In this document: in pieces, positions 9,643 through 19,284 of the stretch
How the letters are laid out: each line of letters begins with the position of its first letter
How positions within the stretch are numbered: the stretch's first letter is position 1
Assembly: GCF_900104305.1 (NCBI RefSeq)
Contig: NZ_FNJC01000002.1
Span: 372,001 to 436,000, forward strand
From: Filomicrobium insigne
Lineage (GTDB): Bacteria > Pseudomonadota > Alphaproteobacteria > Rhizobiales > Hyphomicrobiaceae
Length of the DNA stretch: 64,000 bases
Direction of reading: 5' to 3'
Made by a program: the position numbers and the translations under genes
Notes under the pieces: generated by a model
Told to the model about the DNA's origin: nothing
The model's input: only the letters and a program-made list of their open reading frames with translations
The model's database searches: none

Positions 9643-10022
9643 CGTCAGTGTTCTCCCCTCGATCGAGACACGGTGTAGAAACGCACATCAGACGCGGCGA
9701 TGCATGTCCACCGTCATTAAGCTCCAGGTAATTCCTTGGCTGAATACCTGAATTCTGCCGCAAAAGCTGCCTCCACCTTTTCTTCACGGCAATCGGATAA
9801 GCTGTGGAAATCTACACGTATTGCCGAAATGCGACATGCAGTATAATTTCACCTCACGGGAGGGTTGAGGGACCCAATCGTGGTTTATGTGGCAGTAAGC
9901 TAGGGCCCGGGCTGCGGCGGCGATGGGCCGGGAACGGTGTTCGTGCGTACTCGCTCACCCGAAGCCACGGGATGCGCCGTGGTCTGCCGACTCCTCACCG
10001 ATCGCCGGTCGGAGGAGGGGCT
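9643..10022. other. Divergent intergenic region with a candidate promoter and leader
   Basis: This region separates the minus-strand NnrU gene from the plus-strand gene at 10023. A sigma-70-like pair is visible on the plus strand: TTGCCG (9821-9826) and a perfect TATAAT (9842-9847), with a short 15-nt spacer. It would give a leader of about 170 nt. The in-frame extension of the next gene through this region has atypical composition and is unlikely to be coding. Confidence 0.4.
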
Positions 10023-10688
10023 ATGATGTCCCTGTTCCGCGGCTCAGCCCGATCCGACGAGGAAACCAAGGCACGGGCGACCGCCCCGCCTCGCATGCGT
10101 CGCCGCCTCAATCCATTACAGCGACAGGCCGAACACCCCCCGACGCCAACAGTACCTTCTGACGTCGAATGGCGCCTTGAGCAGGAATTATCTGCTGTTT
10201 TGTCCCGTCGACCGATGAGACATCGTCACTTCGACGATCAGACAGAACGTTCGCACGCCTACGCAGACATCGAAGCCCCCGAACCTCCAGCGCGTACATT
10301 GCCCTTCGTCGGGCCGCATCCTTCAACCTTGAATCAGACGATCGAGGAAACGGGAGAGACAGACAGCCTCTTTTTCGTAGACAAGTACGCAGAGGAAGAG
10401 GTTTGGCCCAACACAAAAAATGCGGGCGCTAGATCATCGGATCTTGAGAATACGAACTGGCTGCTCACCGCGCGACGCGCGCGGCGCAATCGTGGCCTTC
10501 GCCGTATCGCGTCCTGGCTTATCACAATCATCGTAGGCGGTTTTATTATCTCGATCGCAGCCGCGATCCTGTTTGGAATTCCAGGCAACGAAAAATTTGC
10601 CTTCCGGAAAAACGCCGCTTTGGAAGCTCCGGCCGTTAGCGAACCCACCCGAACTGCGCTGACCAAACCACGGTGGCGACTAGACTGA
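10023..10688 (+). CDS. Membrane protein of unknown function
   Basis: 221 residues from the ATG at 10023, chosen because GGAGGAGGGG lies directly upstream; the frame continues 219 nt further but without a binding site. The first 150 residues are hydrophilic, rich in Arg, Pro and Glu, and probably disordered and cytoplasmic. One membrane segment lies at about 163-187 (IASWLITIIVGGFIISIAAAIL), followed by a short outer tail. I do not recognise the family. It is convergent with the PRMT-like gene, with 6 nt between stops. Confidence 0.7.
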   Translation: MMSLFRGSARSDEETKARATAPPRMRRRLNPLQRQAEHPPTPTVPSDVEWRLEQELSAVLSRRPMRHRHFDDQTERSHAYADIEAPEPPARTLPFVGPHPSTLNQTIEETGETDSLFFVDKYAEEEVWPNTKNAGARSSDLENTNWLLTARRARRNRGLRRIASWLITIIVGGFIISIAAAILFGIPGNEKFAFRKNAALEAPAVSEPTRTALTKPRWRLD

Positions 10689-10694
10689 AACCGG

Positions 10695-11633
10695 TTAGGG
10701 CAGATAGCCCCTGTCGAGATCCATCGTGACGCGATCAAGGCGTGAGCCAGTACCGGACAAAACGTCGGCCTGCCATTTCAAGTGAGTCCCGGCTTGCGGC
10801 GAAGTCTTCGAACCGATAGCAAACTTCAGCTGTGCTTTCGCGGGCACCTCAAGTGGCCGCTCCAGTGGAAAATAAAGCTGCTCCCAATGGGTCTTTGCAG
10901 CCCCTGGTCCCGTTGAGATGCTCACACCCTCAATCAATTCTGCCTGCCACCAGACAGCAAACCCGTAAACAGTACTCTCCTTACTCACGCTCCAAGAAGC
11001 TTCACCGCTGCGGTTTGCCGAATTGTGCTTGCTGAGATCAACGTGATCCCATTGCCGCTGTCCGCCCTCAAGCAACTCGCTCTCGCGCAATCGCCGCACA
11101 TAGACATTGTTGAGGCTCATTAGCTGAGCGTCCGTCAAATCCAGCCCAAAGCGTTTTCCCGTTTCGCCCCAAACCGTCAGCTCCCGATGCAAACGAGCAC
11201 CAATCACGGGCTGCACAAATTGCGAGATCGCGCGCGGTATGATCTTGCCCCCCTTCTTGAGGAACCGCCGCCGCGCATCATTCAAGGTCGCGATAATGTC
11301 TTCTTCAAAGGCGTAGTTGCCGAGCGTTTCGCTGACGATCAGATCTACCTTGGGCGGATCGTACATCTCTGTCGAATGGCACGGCATCAAGTGACAGTTG
11401 TCAAAACCGCTACGCGCAATCGTTCGCTCGGCGACGCTGGCCACCTCGCCGACTTCATAGAGAAAGATCTCCTTCGCACCAAGCTGCGCCGCCATCACAC
11501 CTAACAACCCGGTCCCCGCTCCTATGTCGGCAACAACCGTTTCCCCCGGTTCGATCAGAGCTTTCAACGCGCGATGAAAGGCGACGTTGCGAACGGTATC
11601 GGCGATCAATGTACGGTGATATTCGATGCGCAT
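10695..11633 (-). CDS. PRMT-like class I SAM-dependent methyltransferase
   Basis: 312 residues. SAM-binding motif I is VADIGAGTG at about 34-42 followed by an acidic residue of motif post-I (FLYEVGE). The region VSETLGNYAFEE near 105-118 resembles the double-E loop of protein arginine methyltransferases. KTHWEQLYFPL near 245-255 matches their THW loop, followed by a beta-rich domain. This suggests a bacterial PRMT relative, although the substrate is unknown and the double-E loop is not classical. The gene begins 4 nt after the TrmH gene stops, so translation is probably coupled. Confidence 0.78.
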   Translation of the reverse strand: MRIEYHRTLIADTVRNVAFHRALKALIEPGETVVADIGAGTGLLGVMAAQLGAKEIFLYEVGEVASVAERTIARSGFDNCHLMPCHSTEMYDPPKVDLIVSETLGNYAFEEDIIATLNDARRRFLKKGGKIIPRAISQFVQPVIGARLHRELTVWGETGKRFGLDLTDAQLMSLNNVYVRRLRESELLEGGQRQWDHVDLSKHNSANRSGEASWSVSKESTVYGFAVWWQAELIEGVSISTGPGAAKTHWEQLYFPLERPLEVPAKAQLKFAIGSKTSPQAGTHLKWQADVLSGTGSRLDRVTMDLDRGYLP

Positions 11634-11637
11634 CAGG

Positions 11638-12477
11638 TCAAATGCTCAGATGAGGGCCACGGATCTGATAAAGGGTCAGCGCCGTAGCAATAGCCAGGTT
11701 GAGTGAATCGAGCTTCCCCGCCATCGGAATTTTCACGCGCCGGGAACAGGCTTCCGTCAGTTCTGCTGAGAGCCCTGGCCCCTCGCTTCCCATGACAACC
11801 ATGACCGGCCCGCGATAAGCAACGTTGCGGAAATCATCGCTCGCACGCAGATGCAGGCCGACAACGTCTCCTGGCCACTGCACGCGCCACGCCAAAAATT
11901 CCTCGCGCTGCATCTTCACAAGCGGCGTGGAGAAAATGGAGCCCATCGTGGCGCGTACGCATTCTCGCGAATAAGGATCACAACAATTGCCGACCAGGAT
12001 AATGCCGCGCCCACCAACAGCATCCACGGTCCGGATCATGGTCCCGAGATTTCCAGGATCACGAACCTCCTCGAGCACAAGCCAAAGATCATCCGCATTT
12101 TGTGTGTTGGCGTCAGGCGCGACACCCCAGCGCTGGTCGAAAACGCCGAGCATGGCCTGAGGATTGTCCTTCGACGAAACCTTCGCAAGCACCGCTGAGG
12201 AAACTTCCAGAACCTCGGCATGATCCGCCAGGGCCGACTTAATGAGATCGCGCGCAACCGAACCGCTCGCCTCCTGCGGTTCGTAGATCAAGGTCCGCAC
12301 TTTGAAACCCGCCTGTCGGGCGGTCACAAGGATCGACGCACCCTCCGCAACGAACAGTCCCGTCTCGCGCCGCGCTTTGCGCATATCGAGAGCTCGCACA
12401 GCCTTGATGCGGTCGTTCTGTAGGCTGGTGATTGGTCGGGGACGAGAGGCCTCACGGCCGTACGCGCGATCAGTCAT
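11638..12477 (-). CDS. TrmH family (SpoU) RNA 2'-O-methyltransferase
   Basis: 279 residues. The N-terminal substrate-binding domain (residues 15-115) starts with ITSLQNDRIKAVRALDMRKAR and the C-terminal SPOUT domain carries the three SpoU motifs: LEEVRDPGNLGTMIRT, VVMGSEGPGLS and IPMAGKLDSLNLAIATALTLYQ. These form the knotted SAM site. The enzyme methylates 2'-OH groups of rRNA or tRNA; the target cannot be read from the sequence. It overlaps the upstream methyltransferase gene by 8 nt and lies 4 nt from the downstream one. Confidence 0.93.
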   Translation of the reverse strand: MTDRAYGREASRPRPITSLQNDRIKAVRALDMRKARRETGLFVAEGASILVTARQAGFKVRTLIYEPQEASGSVARDLIKSALADHAEVLEVSSAVLAKVSSKDNPQAMLGVFDQRWGVAPDANTQNADDLWLVLEEVRDPGNLGTMIRTVDAVGGRGIILVGNCCDPYSRECVRATMGSIFSTPLVKMQREEFLAWRVQWPGDVVGLHLRASDDFRNVAYRGPVMVVMGSEGPGLSAELTEACSRRVKIPMAGKLDSLNLAIATALTLYQIRGPHLSI

Positions 12478-13387
12478 CCCGCCACCATCTCACAAAGAGC
12501 GAAGTCGGCACGGCGTTACCTCCATGTACGGGAGAGATAGCCAACTCACCGATGGAAAACCGCCCCTCAGATCCTTCCACGACCTGTTCTGCAAGTTGAC
12601 CGAACGCCAACGCAGACGCGCGGATGGCATACACCGTCAATATGAATGCGGAATTCTCTGGTGCCAACAAGCGGCTGCAGTCTTCAAGAAAGCCCGGAAG
12701 GCTCTGAAACAAATCCCACGTCTCGTTCTTCGGGCCACGCCCGAACTTGGGTGGATCGATAAGAATGACATGATAGGTGTTGCCGCGCCGGACCTCACGC
12801 GCAACGAACTTGGCCGCGTCATCGAGCATCCAACGAATAGGCGCATTTTCAAGCTTGGAAGCCGACTGATTTTCCTTCGCCCACCCGATCGCCTTTTTCG
12901 AGGCATCGACGTGAGTAACCTCAGCTCCCTGCGCAGCCGCAATCAGCGATGCCGCGCCGGTGTAACCAAATAGATTGAGGACACGCGGTCGCTCTTTACC
13001 GCGCGCGGTGACACGCGCGATTCGTTCGCCCATCCATTGCCAATGCGGTAACTGCTCGGGGAACAAACCGATGTGCCACAAGCCCTGCAGGCGGCAGATC
13101 ATGCGCGCTTGAAGCACATCGACGGGCCAACCATCCGGCACAGCTTTGTCGATGCGCCATCGTCCCTTTTCCTCATCCTCATCCGACGCGGAAAAGACCG
13201 CATGAGCGCGCCCCCAACGGTCCGCCCCAAGCGCGGGCTTCCACAGCGCCTGCCGCTCGGGGCGATCAACGATCACGCTTCCAAACCGCTCAAGCTTACG
13301 CCCACCGCCGGAGTCCAAAAGCTCATAGCCTTCGCACCCCGGTGTGACGATCAGTTCGAGCGAATTGCGGTCAGGAGAAGTTGCCAT
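12470..13387 (-). CDS. RlmI-like class I SAM-dependent rRNA methyltransferase
   Basis: 305 residues from the ATG at 13387. The central Rossmann domain has motif I VLNLFGYTGAASLIAA, THVDASKKAIGWAKEN, and the catalytic DPPKFGRGP, typical of RlmI/RlmK-type rRNA methyltransferases. The N-terminal part (residues 1-80) replaces the PUA domain of E. coli RlmI and is shorter. A frame extension to 13498 adds 37 residues of doubtful composition. The first gene of a three-methyltransferase run, it overlaps the TrmH gene by 8 nt. Confidence 0.88.
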   Translation of the reverse strand: MATSPDRNSLELIVTPGCEGYELLDSGGGRKLERFGSVIVDRPERQALWKPALGADRWGRAHAVFSASDEDEEKGRWRIDKAVPDGWPVDVLQARMICRLQGLWHIGLFPEQLPHWQWMGERIARVTARGKERPRVLNLFGYTGAASLIAAAQGAEVTHVDASKKAIGWAKENQSASKLENAPIRWMLDDAAKFVAREVRRGNTYHVILIDPPKFGRGPKNETWDLFQSLPGFLEDCSRLLAPENSAFILTVYAIRASALAFGQLAEQVVEGSEGRFSIGELAISPVHGGNAVPTSLFVRWWRDD

Positions 13388-13527
13388 AAAGAACGTGGGT
13401 AAGCTGCGGGATGACACAAAACGAAAAGACGTCTCTTCCAAAGACAGACCGATGGATACGCCAAGTTGGCGCCTCCCGCCAAATCCGTCCGAACACACGC
13501 TCTTTCAGTTTAGCGGTTGTAGCACCG

Positions 13528-13899
13528 CTACAAACTCTCGTTCGTGCGACGGATACGGCCCGCTAATAGACGCATAAGCCTCAAAGCGAATTCCGGATCA
13601 TGCCGCACGAGTTCATGAAACGCGGCGCGGTCAATTGGGAGAACCTCGGTTGGCTCCTCTGCAACGGCAGTTGCGCTACGCGGAGAGCCATCGATCAAAC
13701 TCATTTCACCGAACACGCCGTTAGCTTCGATGTTTTCCAACACCATGCCACCGGCTTTGATGCTGACGCGGCCTGAACGGACGACATACATGCAGTCGCC
13801 ACCGTCGTCCTGCACGAAAATCCGCTCACCAGGCGCAAACTGCGCAGCCGCTGCGCCCACCCGCTCAAGAACACCGATATCAATCATCGGCTCGCTCAT
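13528..13899 (-). CDS. Stand-alone cyclic nucleotide-binding domain protein
   Basis: 123 residues from the ATG at 13899, preceded by GAGG at 6 nt. It is a single cNMP-binding beta-barrel: GERIFVQDDGGDCMYVVRSG, then the phosphate-binding cassette region GVFGEMSLIDGSPRSATAVA with the conserved Glu and Arg. No DNA-binding helix-turn-helix follows, unlike Crp/Fnr regulators. It may sense cAMP or cGMP and act through a partner. It lies upstream of the three methyltransferase genes on the same strand, 140 nt away. Confidence 0.88.
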   Translation of the reverse strand: MSEPMIDIGVLERVGAAAAQFAPGERIFVQDDGGDCMYVVRSGRVSIKAGGMVLENIEANGVFGEMSLIDGSPRSATAVAEEPTEVLPIDRAAFHELVRHDPEFALRLMRLLAGRIRRTNESL

Positions 13900-14024
13900 C
13901 TTCCGCCTCGACATCACAGGTTCGAGTGCGAAGCCTATCCCTCAGTCGTAGGATCGACAAGCGAGATAGCCCGCGGAACTGGCCAGTTGGTTGACGCCGC
14001 GGGCCAATCCGGATGGTTCACAGA

Positions 14025-15156
14025 TTATTCGACGTCTTCGACCTCTACAGGCCCGCCACCCTTGATCCGCTGCGCGAGAGCCGCTTCAAGGAAGAGGTCG
14101 ATCTCCCCGTCCAAAACCGCACTCGGATTGCCGCTCTGCACACCCGTCCGCAGATCTTTGACCATCTGATAGGGCTGCAAAACGTACGAGCGGATCTGAT
14201 GCCCCCAACCGATCTCCGTTTTGGAAGCAGCTTCCGCGTTGGCCTTTTCCTCGCGTTTCTTGAGTTCAAGCTCATACAATCGCGATTTCAACATAGCCCA
14301 GGCAATCGCACGGTTTTTGATCTGCGAACGCTCTTGCTGGCTGGCCACGGCGATGCCGGTTGGGATGTGCGTGATGCGCACAGCCGAGTCGGTTGTGTTG
14401 ACGTGCTGCCCGCCCGCGCCCGACGAGCGATAGGTATCGATCCGGCAATCACTCTCGTTGATATCGATATCGATATCGTCATCGACCACCGGATAAACCC
14501 ACACGGACGCAAAACTGGTGTGCCGGCGCGCGTTGGAGTCATACGGTGAAATGCGCACGAGCCGGTGCACGCCTGACTCCGTCTTGAGCCAGCCGTAAGC
14601 ATCCTCGCCCTTGATCTCTAAGGTCGCCGACTTGATGCCTGCTTCTTCGCCCGGGCTCTCCTCGATCAACGAAACGCGATAGCCGGCGCGCTCCGCCCAA
14701 CGCATGTACATGCGCGTGAGCATCTCTGCCCAATCCTGGCTTTCCGTGCCGCCAGCACCGGCATGGATCTCGACAAAGGTATCGTTGCCATCGGCTTCGC
14801 CCGAAAGCAGCGCGGAAACGCTGCGCCGCTGCGCTTCCTCATCAAGCTTCTTGAGCGCCGCCTCTCCCTCGGCAACGGTCCCCGCGTCGTCTTCCATCTC
14901 GCCAAGTTCGATCAGCGTCACGCAGTCGTCGAGATCGCGCTCCAGGCTCTCGTACGAATTGATCGCCCGCTCCAGCGTCTGACGCTCGCGCATCACTTTT
15001 TGCGCACGCTTCGGATCTTCCCAGAGGTTGGGATCCTCAGCCCGGCGATTCATTTCATCGAGACGGTCTTTGGCTGTATCCCAGTCAAAGATGCCTCCGT
15101 AGGAGGGAAAGCGCCTCTTGGATGGAATCAACGTGCTTTTGCGGTTCAGCGCGCAT
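14025..15156 (-). CDS. prfB: Peptide chain release factor 2, with programmed +1 frameshift
   Basis: RF2 terminates translation at UGA and UAA. The gene starts at the ATG at 15156 (GAGG 5 nt upstream) and encodes 23 residues ending LLRRHL before an in-frame TGA at 15085-15087. The context is GGAGG, then CAT CTT TGA C, the classic autoregulatory site: an SD-like sequence followed by a slippery CUU-UGA-C. A +1 shift reads CTT then GAC and continues as DWDTAKDRL for 353 more residues, total 376, the usual RF2 length. The hydrolysis motif GGQ is in [15 protein letters not shown]; the codon-recognition tripeptide reads SPY rather than SPF ([11 protein letters not shown]). Treating the gene as a single uninterrupted frame to 15236 would give a wrong N-terminus. 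Confidence 0.96.
15080..15102 (-). promoter_or_regulatory. RF2 programmed +1 frameshift site
   Basis: On the minus strand the sequence reads CGGAGGCATCTTTGAC: an internal Shine-Dalgarno-like GGAGG, a 3-nt spacer codon, the slippery CTT and the TGA stop at 15087-15085. When RF2 is scarce the ribosome pauses at UGA and slips forward one base, so RF2 controls its own synthesis. Confidence 0.93.
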
Positions 15157-15256
15157 TGCGGCCTCAAGTGAGTTGAATTGTTCTGAATCTGGCGGTGGAT
15201 ATAGTCACGCCCACCGTGCCTGTAAACGCGACCCATTCACGGGAATATTGCCCGGG

Positions 15257-17809
15257 TTACCAGAACCCGCCGCGTCCGGAGCCGAAACTGCTCGGTGCAG
15301 GACGGCTACTATAGCCGCTGCTCTGGCTGTCGCCCATATAGGCGCCCCCACCATCGGGATCGGAAAATCCAATAATGGAATAGGCGTCGTCAGGCTCTTC
15401 GTTCGGCTTGAAAGCCTCCATAATGGCTTGATCGTCACCCGGTTCTGCCCGAAGTCCCGTAGTTCTGTTAACGAGCACAAGCTTGATGCCGGGCGGAATA
15501 CGGAACGGCGTCGCCGGCTTATCTTGCAACGCATACTCCATGAAGTCACTGAACACAGGGGCCGCCACTTGGCCGCCAGTCATGCCTTTACCCATCGGCC
15601 GTGGCGTGTCGTAGCCAATAAACACACCCACGACGAGGTCCGGCGAATAACCTACGAACCAGGCATCCTTCTCCTCGTTCGTGGTACCGGTCTTGCCCGC
15701 GAGAGGACGATTGAGCTTCTTCAACCGCGTTGCCGTACCGCGCTGAACGACACCTTCAAGAATTGACGTCATCTGATACGCCGTATGCGGATCTATGATT
15801 TGACGCCGATCATCAGGGATTTCCGGCTCTTCTTGCCCCATCCAAGCCCGCGCCGTGCAATCCGGGCACTGGCGCGCATCATGCCGCCATACGGTCTTAC
15901 CCCAACGATCCTGAATGCGGTCGATAAGCGTGGGATAAACTTTCTTGCCGCCGTTAGCCAGGATGCTGTAGGCCGTCGCCATACGCAGAAGCGTCGTCTC
16001 ACCCGCACCAAGGGACATCGAGAGTACCGGCAGCAGAGAGTCGTAAATGCCGAAACGCTGCGCATACTCCGTGATCAACGGCATGCCCATGTCCTGAGCC
16101 AGCCGCACGGTCATCTGGTTTCGCGACTTCTCAATACCGATACGCAGCGTCGACGGTCCGTAGGACTTGTCCTTGTCGTAGTTTTCAGGCCGCCAGATAT
16201 CCTGCCCAGGCCCCTGCTCGATTTCGATTGGAGCGTCCAGGACGATGCTTGTCGGCTTGTAACCGTTGTCAATCGCGGCCGCATAAACAAACGGCTTGAA
16301 GGCGGAACCCGGCTGCCGCTTAGCTTGTATCGCCCGGTCAAACTGACTGATATCAAACGAAAATCCACCAACAACTGCGAGCACACGACCAGTGTGTGGA
16401 TCCATCGCGACAATGCCACCACCCACCTCCGGAATCTGCATCAGCGACCATACGCCGGTGATGTCATCCGGGTCCTTGGGAGCGACAAAAACGACATCGC
16501 CAACAGATAAGACGTCGGTTACCGACTTCGGCGCCGAACCATTCGATTTCGCCCATTTGACTTCATCGAACTTGAGTTCAACCGCCTCACGTTTATCGAC
16601 AAGCGACCCATCCTGGTGCTTCTCTGGCTTCAAGCCCACGATCGCCTTTGAGGACTGCGTATCGAGCACAACGCCGATCCGCCAGGGCGCAAGATCCCCA
16701 GGTGCATCGACCTTATTAAGCGCCGCACCCCAATCACCCGCGACATCAATTTTAGCGTGCGGACCGCGCCAACCCTTGCGTCGATCTACAGTAACAAGGC
16801 CGCTCATGAGAGACCGGCGCGCGTATTTCTGAAGCACGGGGTCGAGCGTCGTGCGCACCGATAGCCCCCCACCGTAAAGCTTGTCCTCTCCGTATTGCGA
16901 GAGAAGCGCGCGACGAACTTCCTCGGCGAAGAAATCGGCGGCGAAGATGTGAGCGCCAAACGAGCGAATATTGACCTTTAGCGATTTCGCTTTGGCCTCA
17001 TCCGCCTGTTCTTGAGAGATATAACCATTCTCCAGCATCTGACCGATAATCCAGTTCCGCCGCTCAACAGCGCGCTCGGTATGACGGAACGGATGGTAGT
17101 TGTTCGGTGCCTTTGGCAGCGCAGCCAGATAAGCCGCTTCCTCAATGGTCAGATCCTTGAGCTCCTTAGAGAAGTAATTGAGGCCTGCAGCCGCAACACC
17201 ATAGGAGCCGATGCCGAGATAGATCTCATTAAGATAGAGTTCGAGAATCTTGTCTTTCGAAAACGTGCGCTCGATACGTATGGCCAGAATGGCCTCTTTG
17301 AGCTTGCGCTCCATCGTACGATCGCTCGTCAACAGGAAGTTCTTGGCGACCTGCTGGGTAATCGTCGAAGCACCCTGCACGCGGACCGACTTACCGAGTG
17401 CTTTAGCCTCCACCACCTTGAAGACAGCACGGGCCACACCCTGGAAGTCAATGCCGCCGTGTTCGTAGAATCGGCTGTCTTCCGCGGACAAAAACGCGGC
17501 AATCACGAGCTTCGGTATTGTGTTGATTGGCACAAAGATCCGCCGCTCTCGCGCATACTCCGCGATTAGAGAGCCGTCATGCGCATGAATCCGCGTCATC
17601 ACGGGCGGCTCGTACTCAGCAAGCTTTTGGTAGTTGGGCAGATCATCCGAGATACGCATCAAGACGTACCCCGCACCCGCCGAAGCAACGAGAAAAACGA
17701 CCACAAACGCCGCGAAGCCAAAGCCCAGCACGCTCAATAAAAGGCTCCGCCCGCGGCGCTTCTTGGTCTTTCGGCGCGGCGCGGGTGGGGGTATGGTCGG
17801 CGCTCTCAT
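15257..17809 (-). CDS. mrcA: Penicillin-binding protein 1A (bifunctional transglycosylase/transpeptidase)
   Basis: 850 residues. A basic Pro-rich N-terminus precedes one membrane anchor at about 22-51. The GT51 transglycosylase domain shows the catalytic Glu in SAEDSRFYEHGG (about 108-119) and ASTITQQVAKNFLL. An OB-like insertion follows. The transpeptidase domain has the active-site SXXK as PGSAFKPFVY (Ser near 503), KSRNQM, and KTGTTNEEKDAWF (about 706). It polymerises and cross-links peptidoglycan at the outer face of the inner membrane. The C-terminus is Gly/Ser-rich. The amidase gene lies upstream on the same strand. Confidence 0.95.
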   Translation of the reverse strand: MRAPTIPPPAPRRKTKKRRGRSLLLSVLGFGFAAFVVVFLVASAGAGYVLMRISDDLPNYQKLAEYEPPVMTRIHAHDGSLIAEYARERRIFVPINTIPKLVIAAFLSAEDSRFYEHGGIDFQGVARAVFKVVEAKALGKSVRVQGASTITQQVAKNFLLTSDRTMERKLKEAILAIRIERTFSKDKILELYLNEIYLGIGSYGVAAAGLNYFSKELKDLTIEEAAYLAALPKAPNNYHPFRHTERAVERRNWIIGQMLENGYISQEQADEAKAKSLKVNIRSFGAHIFAADFFAEEVRRALLSQYGEDKLYGGGLSVRTTLDPVLQKYARRSLMSGLVTVDRRKGWRGPHAKIDVAGDWGAALNKVDAPGDLAPWRIGVVLDTQSSKAIVGLKPEKHQDGSLVDKREAVELKFDEVKWAKSNGSAPKSVTDVLSVGDVVFVAPKDPDDITGVWSLMQIPEVGGGIVAMDPHTGRVLAVVGGFSFDISQFDRAIQAKRQPGSAFKPFVYAAAIDNGYKPTSIVLDAPIEIEQGPGQDIWRPENYDKDKSYGPSTLRIGIEKSRNQMTVRLAQDMGMPLITEYAQRFGIYDSLLPVLSMSLGAGETTLLRMATAYSILANGGKKVYPTLIDRIQDRWGKTVWRHDARQCPDCTARAWMGQEEPEIPDDRRQIIDPHTAYQMTSILEGVVQRGTATRLKKLNRPLAGKTGTTNEEKDAWFVGYSPDLVVGVFIGYDTPRPMGKGMTGGQVAAPVFSDFMEYALQDKPATPFRIPPGIKLVLVNRTTGLRAEPGDDQAIMEAFKPNEEPDDAYSIIGFSDPDGGGAYMGDSQSSGYSSRPAPSSFGSGRGGFW

Positions 17810-18060
17810 CAGCTCCTAGACCTGCATAAATTGCTCGCGTCGGCCCTGCTCAACGCAACCGCCGACATTTCATTGGCTGGAGACGAATTTAACATGCATT
17901 GTGGCATCACGTCGTCGCCGCCTTAGAATTTGAGATACGTACACGCAATGAACGCCACGTTATCAATCATTGTCGTGTGACAAAAAACCTGCCTGATCGC
18001 AAGCCCGCGCCATGTCCCATGCAGTATAGATCACGGATTGGTAAATGCTGGGTACAAGCT

Positions 18061-19284
18061 TCAGTGGGAACGGCGCTCAAAGAAAGCGTCAACCGCGTCA
18101 GCAATGGATACCGAAACAGATTCACGCCATTTTTGAGACTGCATCATTTTCTTGTCTTCTGTATTGCTGAGGTATCCAAGCTCGATAAGAACAGAAGGCG
18201 TGCGGGTCTGCTTGAGCACCTTGAACGCAGCCGACCTTTGCGGAGACCGCGCCAACCGCAGTTTCTGTCGCATCTCTCCTACAAGCGTCGAAGAAAAATC
18301 CGCTGAAAAATTGGCCGTCTCGCGTTTCAGCAAATCCGCCAGAATACTGCGAACCTCGAAGGCGCCCTCCGACTCGTCCGGGTTCAGGCCCGCAACCGCA
18401 TCAGCGCTGTTTTCCTTCTCCGCCATTCGCCGCGCCATAGCATCCGAAGCTCGCTCTGAAAGAGTGTAGACGGTCGCCCCTCTTACGTACTTGGCTGAAT
18501 CGGTATCGGCGAGAGCATCAGCATGCAGAGAAATAAACAGGTCCGCCTTTTTCTCTGACGAAAACATCAAACGATCATCGAGGGATACAAAAACATCGTC
18601 AGTTCGCGTCATAAAAGTTTGATAGCCGCCGCGCTTCGTCAACTCTCGATGCAGCTGCTTGGCAACTTCAAGAACGACGGATTTCTCGTAGATCTCGCTT
18701 CCCCCGAGAGCGCCAGGATCGACACCACCATGCCCAGGATCGATAACGATGACCGGCTGGGCGTTGCGCGGGTGAACCGCTTCGGCGTCATCCACAGGCC
18801 TAGAACGGCTCATCTCCCGTTTGCGCGCTCCGCCGGTACCAGTGCCAAACGTCGCTGCGTCCGTTGCGCGCAAAAGCAAATTGAGCTGTACCCCCTCACC
18901 TTCCGGAACATTGATCATCTCGGCCCGGGCGATAACAACCGGGAGTTCGGTGTCCATCACGATGCGGGATTTACGCGGTGCGAAGAGCCCATACCGAAAG
19001 GCCTTTACCAGCCCTACCCCGGAATGGCCTGCATCAGCGGTCAGCCGAAACGAAACGTCCGGCATATCGATGATGACCCGATAAGGATTGGCCAAAGTGA
19101 ACACTTCGGCAGGAACCCCAGCTGACAGTGTCAGGCTGAAAACGGTCTCGTCGCGATCACCCTCGACTTTAGCGTCGGTCGCAACAACACTCGCCGCCGC
19201 TGGCAACGCGCTGACAACTATCGCCAGCACAATGGCCACCAGCGCCCACATCATACTAAGTCCGCTGCGCCTCGCGATGCGCAA
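18061..19284 (-). CDS. amiC: N-acetylmuramoyl-L-alanine amidase with AMIN domain (AmiC type)
   Basis: 407 residues. A signal peptide (LVAIVLAIVVSALPAAA) leads to an AMIN domain at about 35-130, which targets the septum, then a linker and an Amidase_3 domain from about 175. Zinc-site motifs are VIDPGHGGVDPGA, a conserved Glu in YEKSVVLEVAK and the His in DLFISLHADAL; the catalytic Glu is in VLIELGYLSN. It cleaves the amide bond between MurNAc and L-Ala during cell separation. The gene precedes the PBP1A gene, the usual alphaproteobacterial neighbour, 250 nt away. Confidence 0.95.
   Translation of the reverse strand: MRIARRSGLSMMWALVAIVLAIVVSALPAAASVVATDAKVEGDRDETVFSLTLSAGVPAEVFTLANPYRVIIDMPDVSFRLTADAGHSGVGLVKAFRYGLFAPRKSRIVMDTELPVVIARAEMINVPEGEGVQLNLLLRATDAATFGTGTGGARKREMSRSRPVDDAEAVHPRNAQPVIVIDPGHGGVDPGALGGSEIYEKSVVLEVAKQLHRELTKRGGYQTFMTRTDDVFVSLDDRLMFSSEKKADLFISLHADALADTDSAKYVRGATVYTLSERASDAMARRMAEKENSADAVAGLNPDESEGAFEVRSILADLLKRETANFSADFSSTLVGEMRQKLRLARSPQRSAAFKVLKQTRTPSVLIELGYLSNTEDKKMMQSQKWRESVSVSIADAVDAFFERRSH

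Noticed and set aside
9804-10022. N-terminal extension of the membrane protein gene at 10023
   Set aside because: The extension has no ribosome binding site and overlaps a likely promoter; GGAGGAGGGG directly precedes the internal ATG.
14025-15236. prfB read as one uninterrupted frame with an upstream start, or as a frameshifted pseudogene
   Set aside because: The N-terminus of the uninterrupted frame does not match RF2, whereas the alternative 23-codon start plus the CTT-TGA-C site gives the normal RF2 sequence and length.
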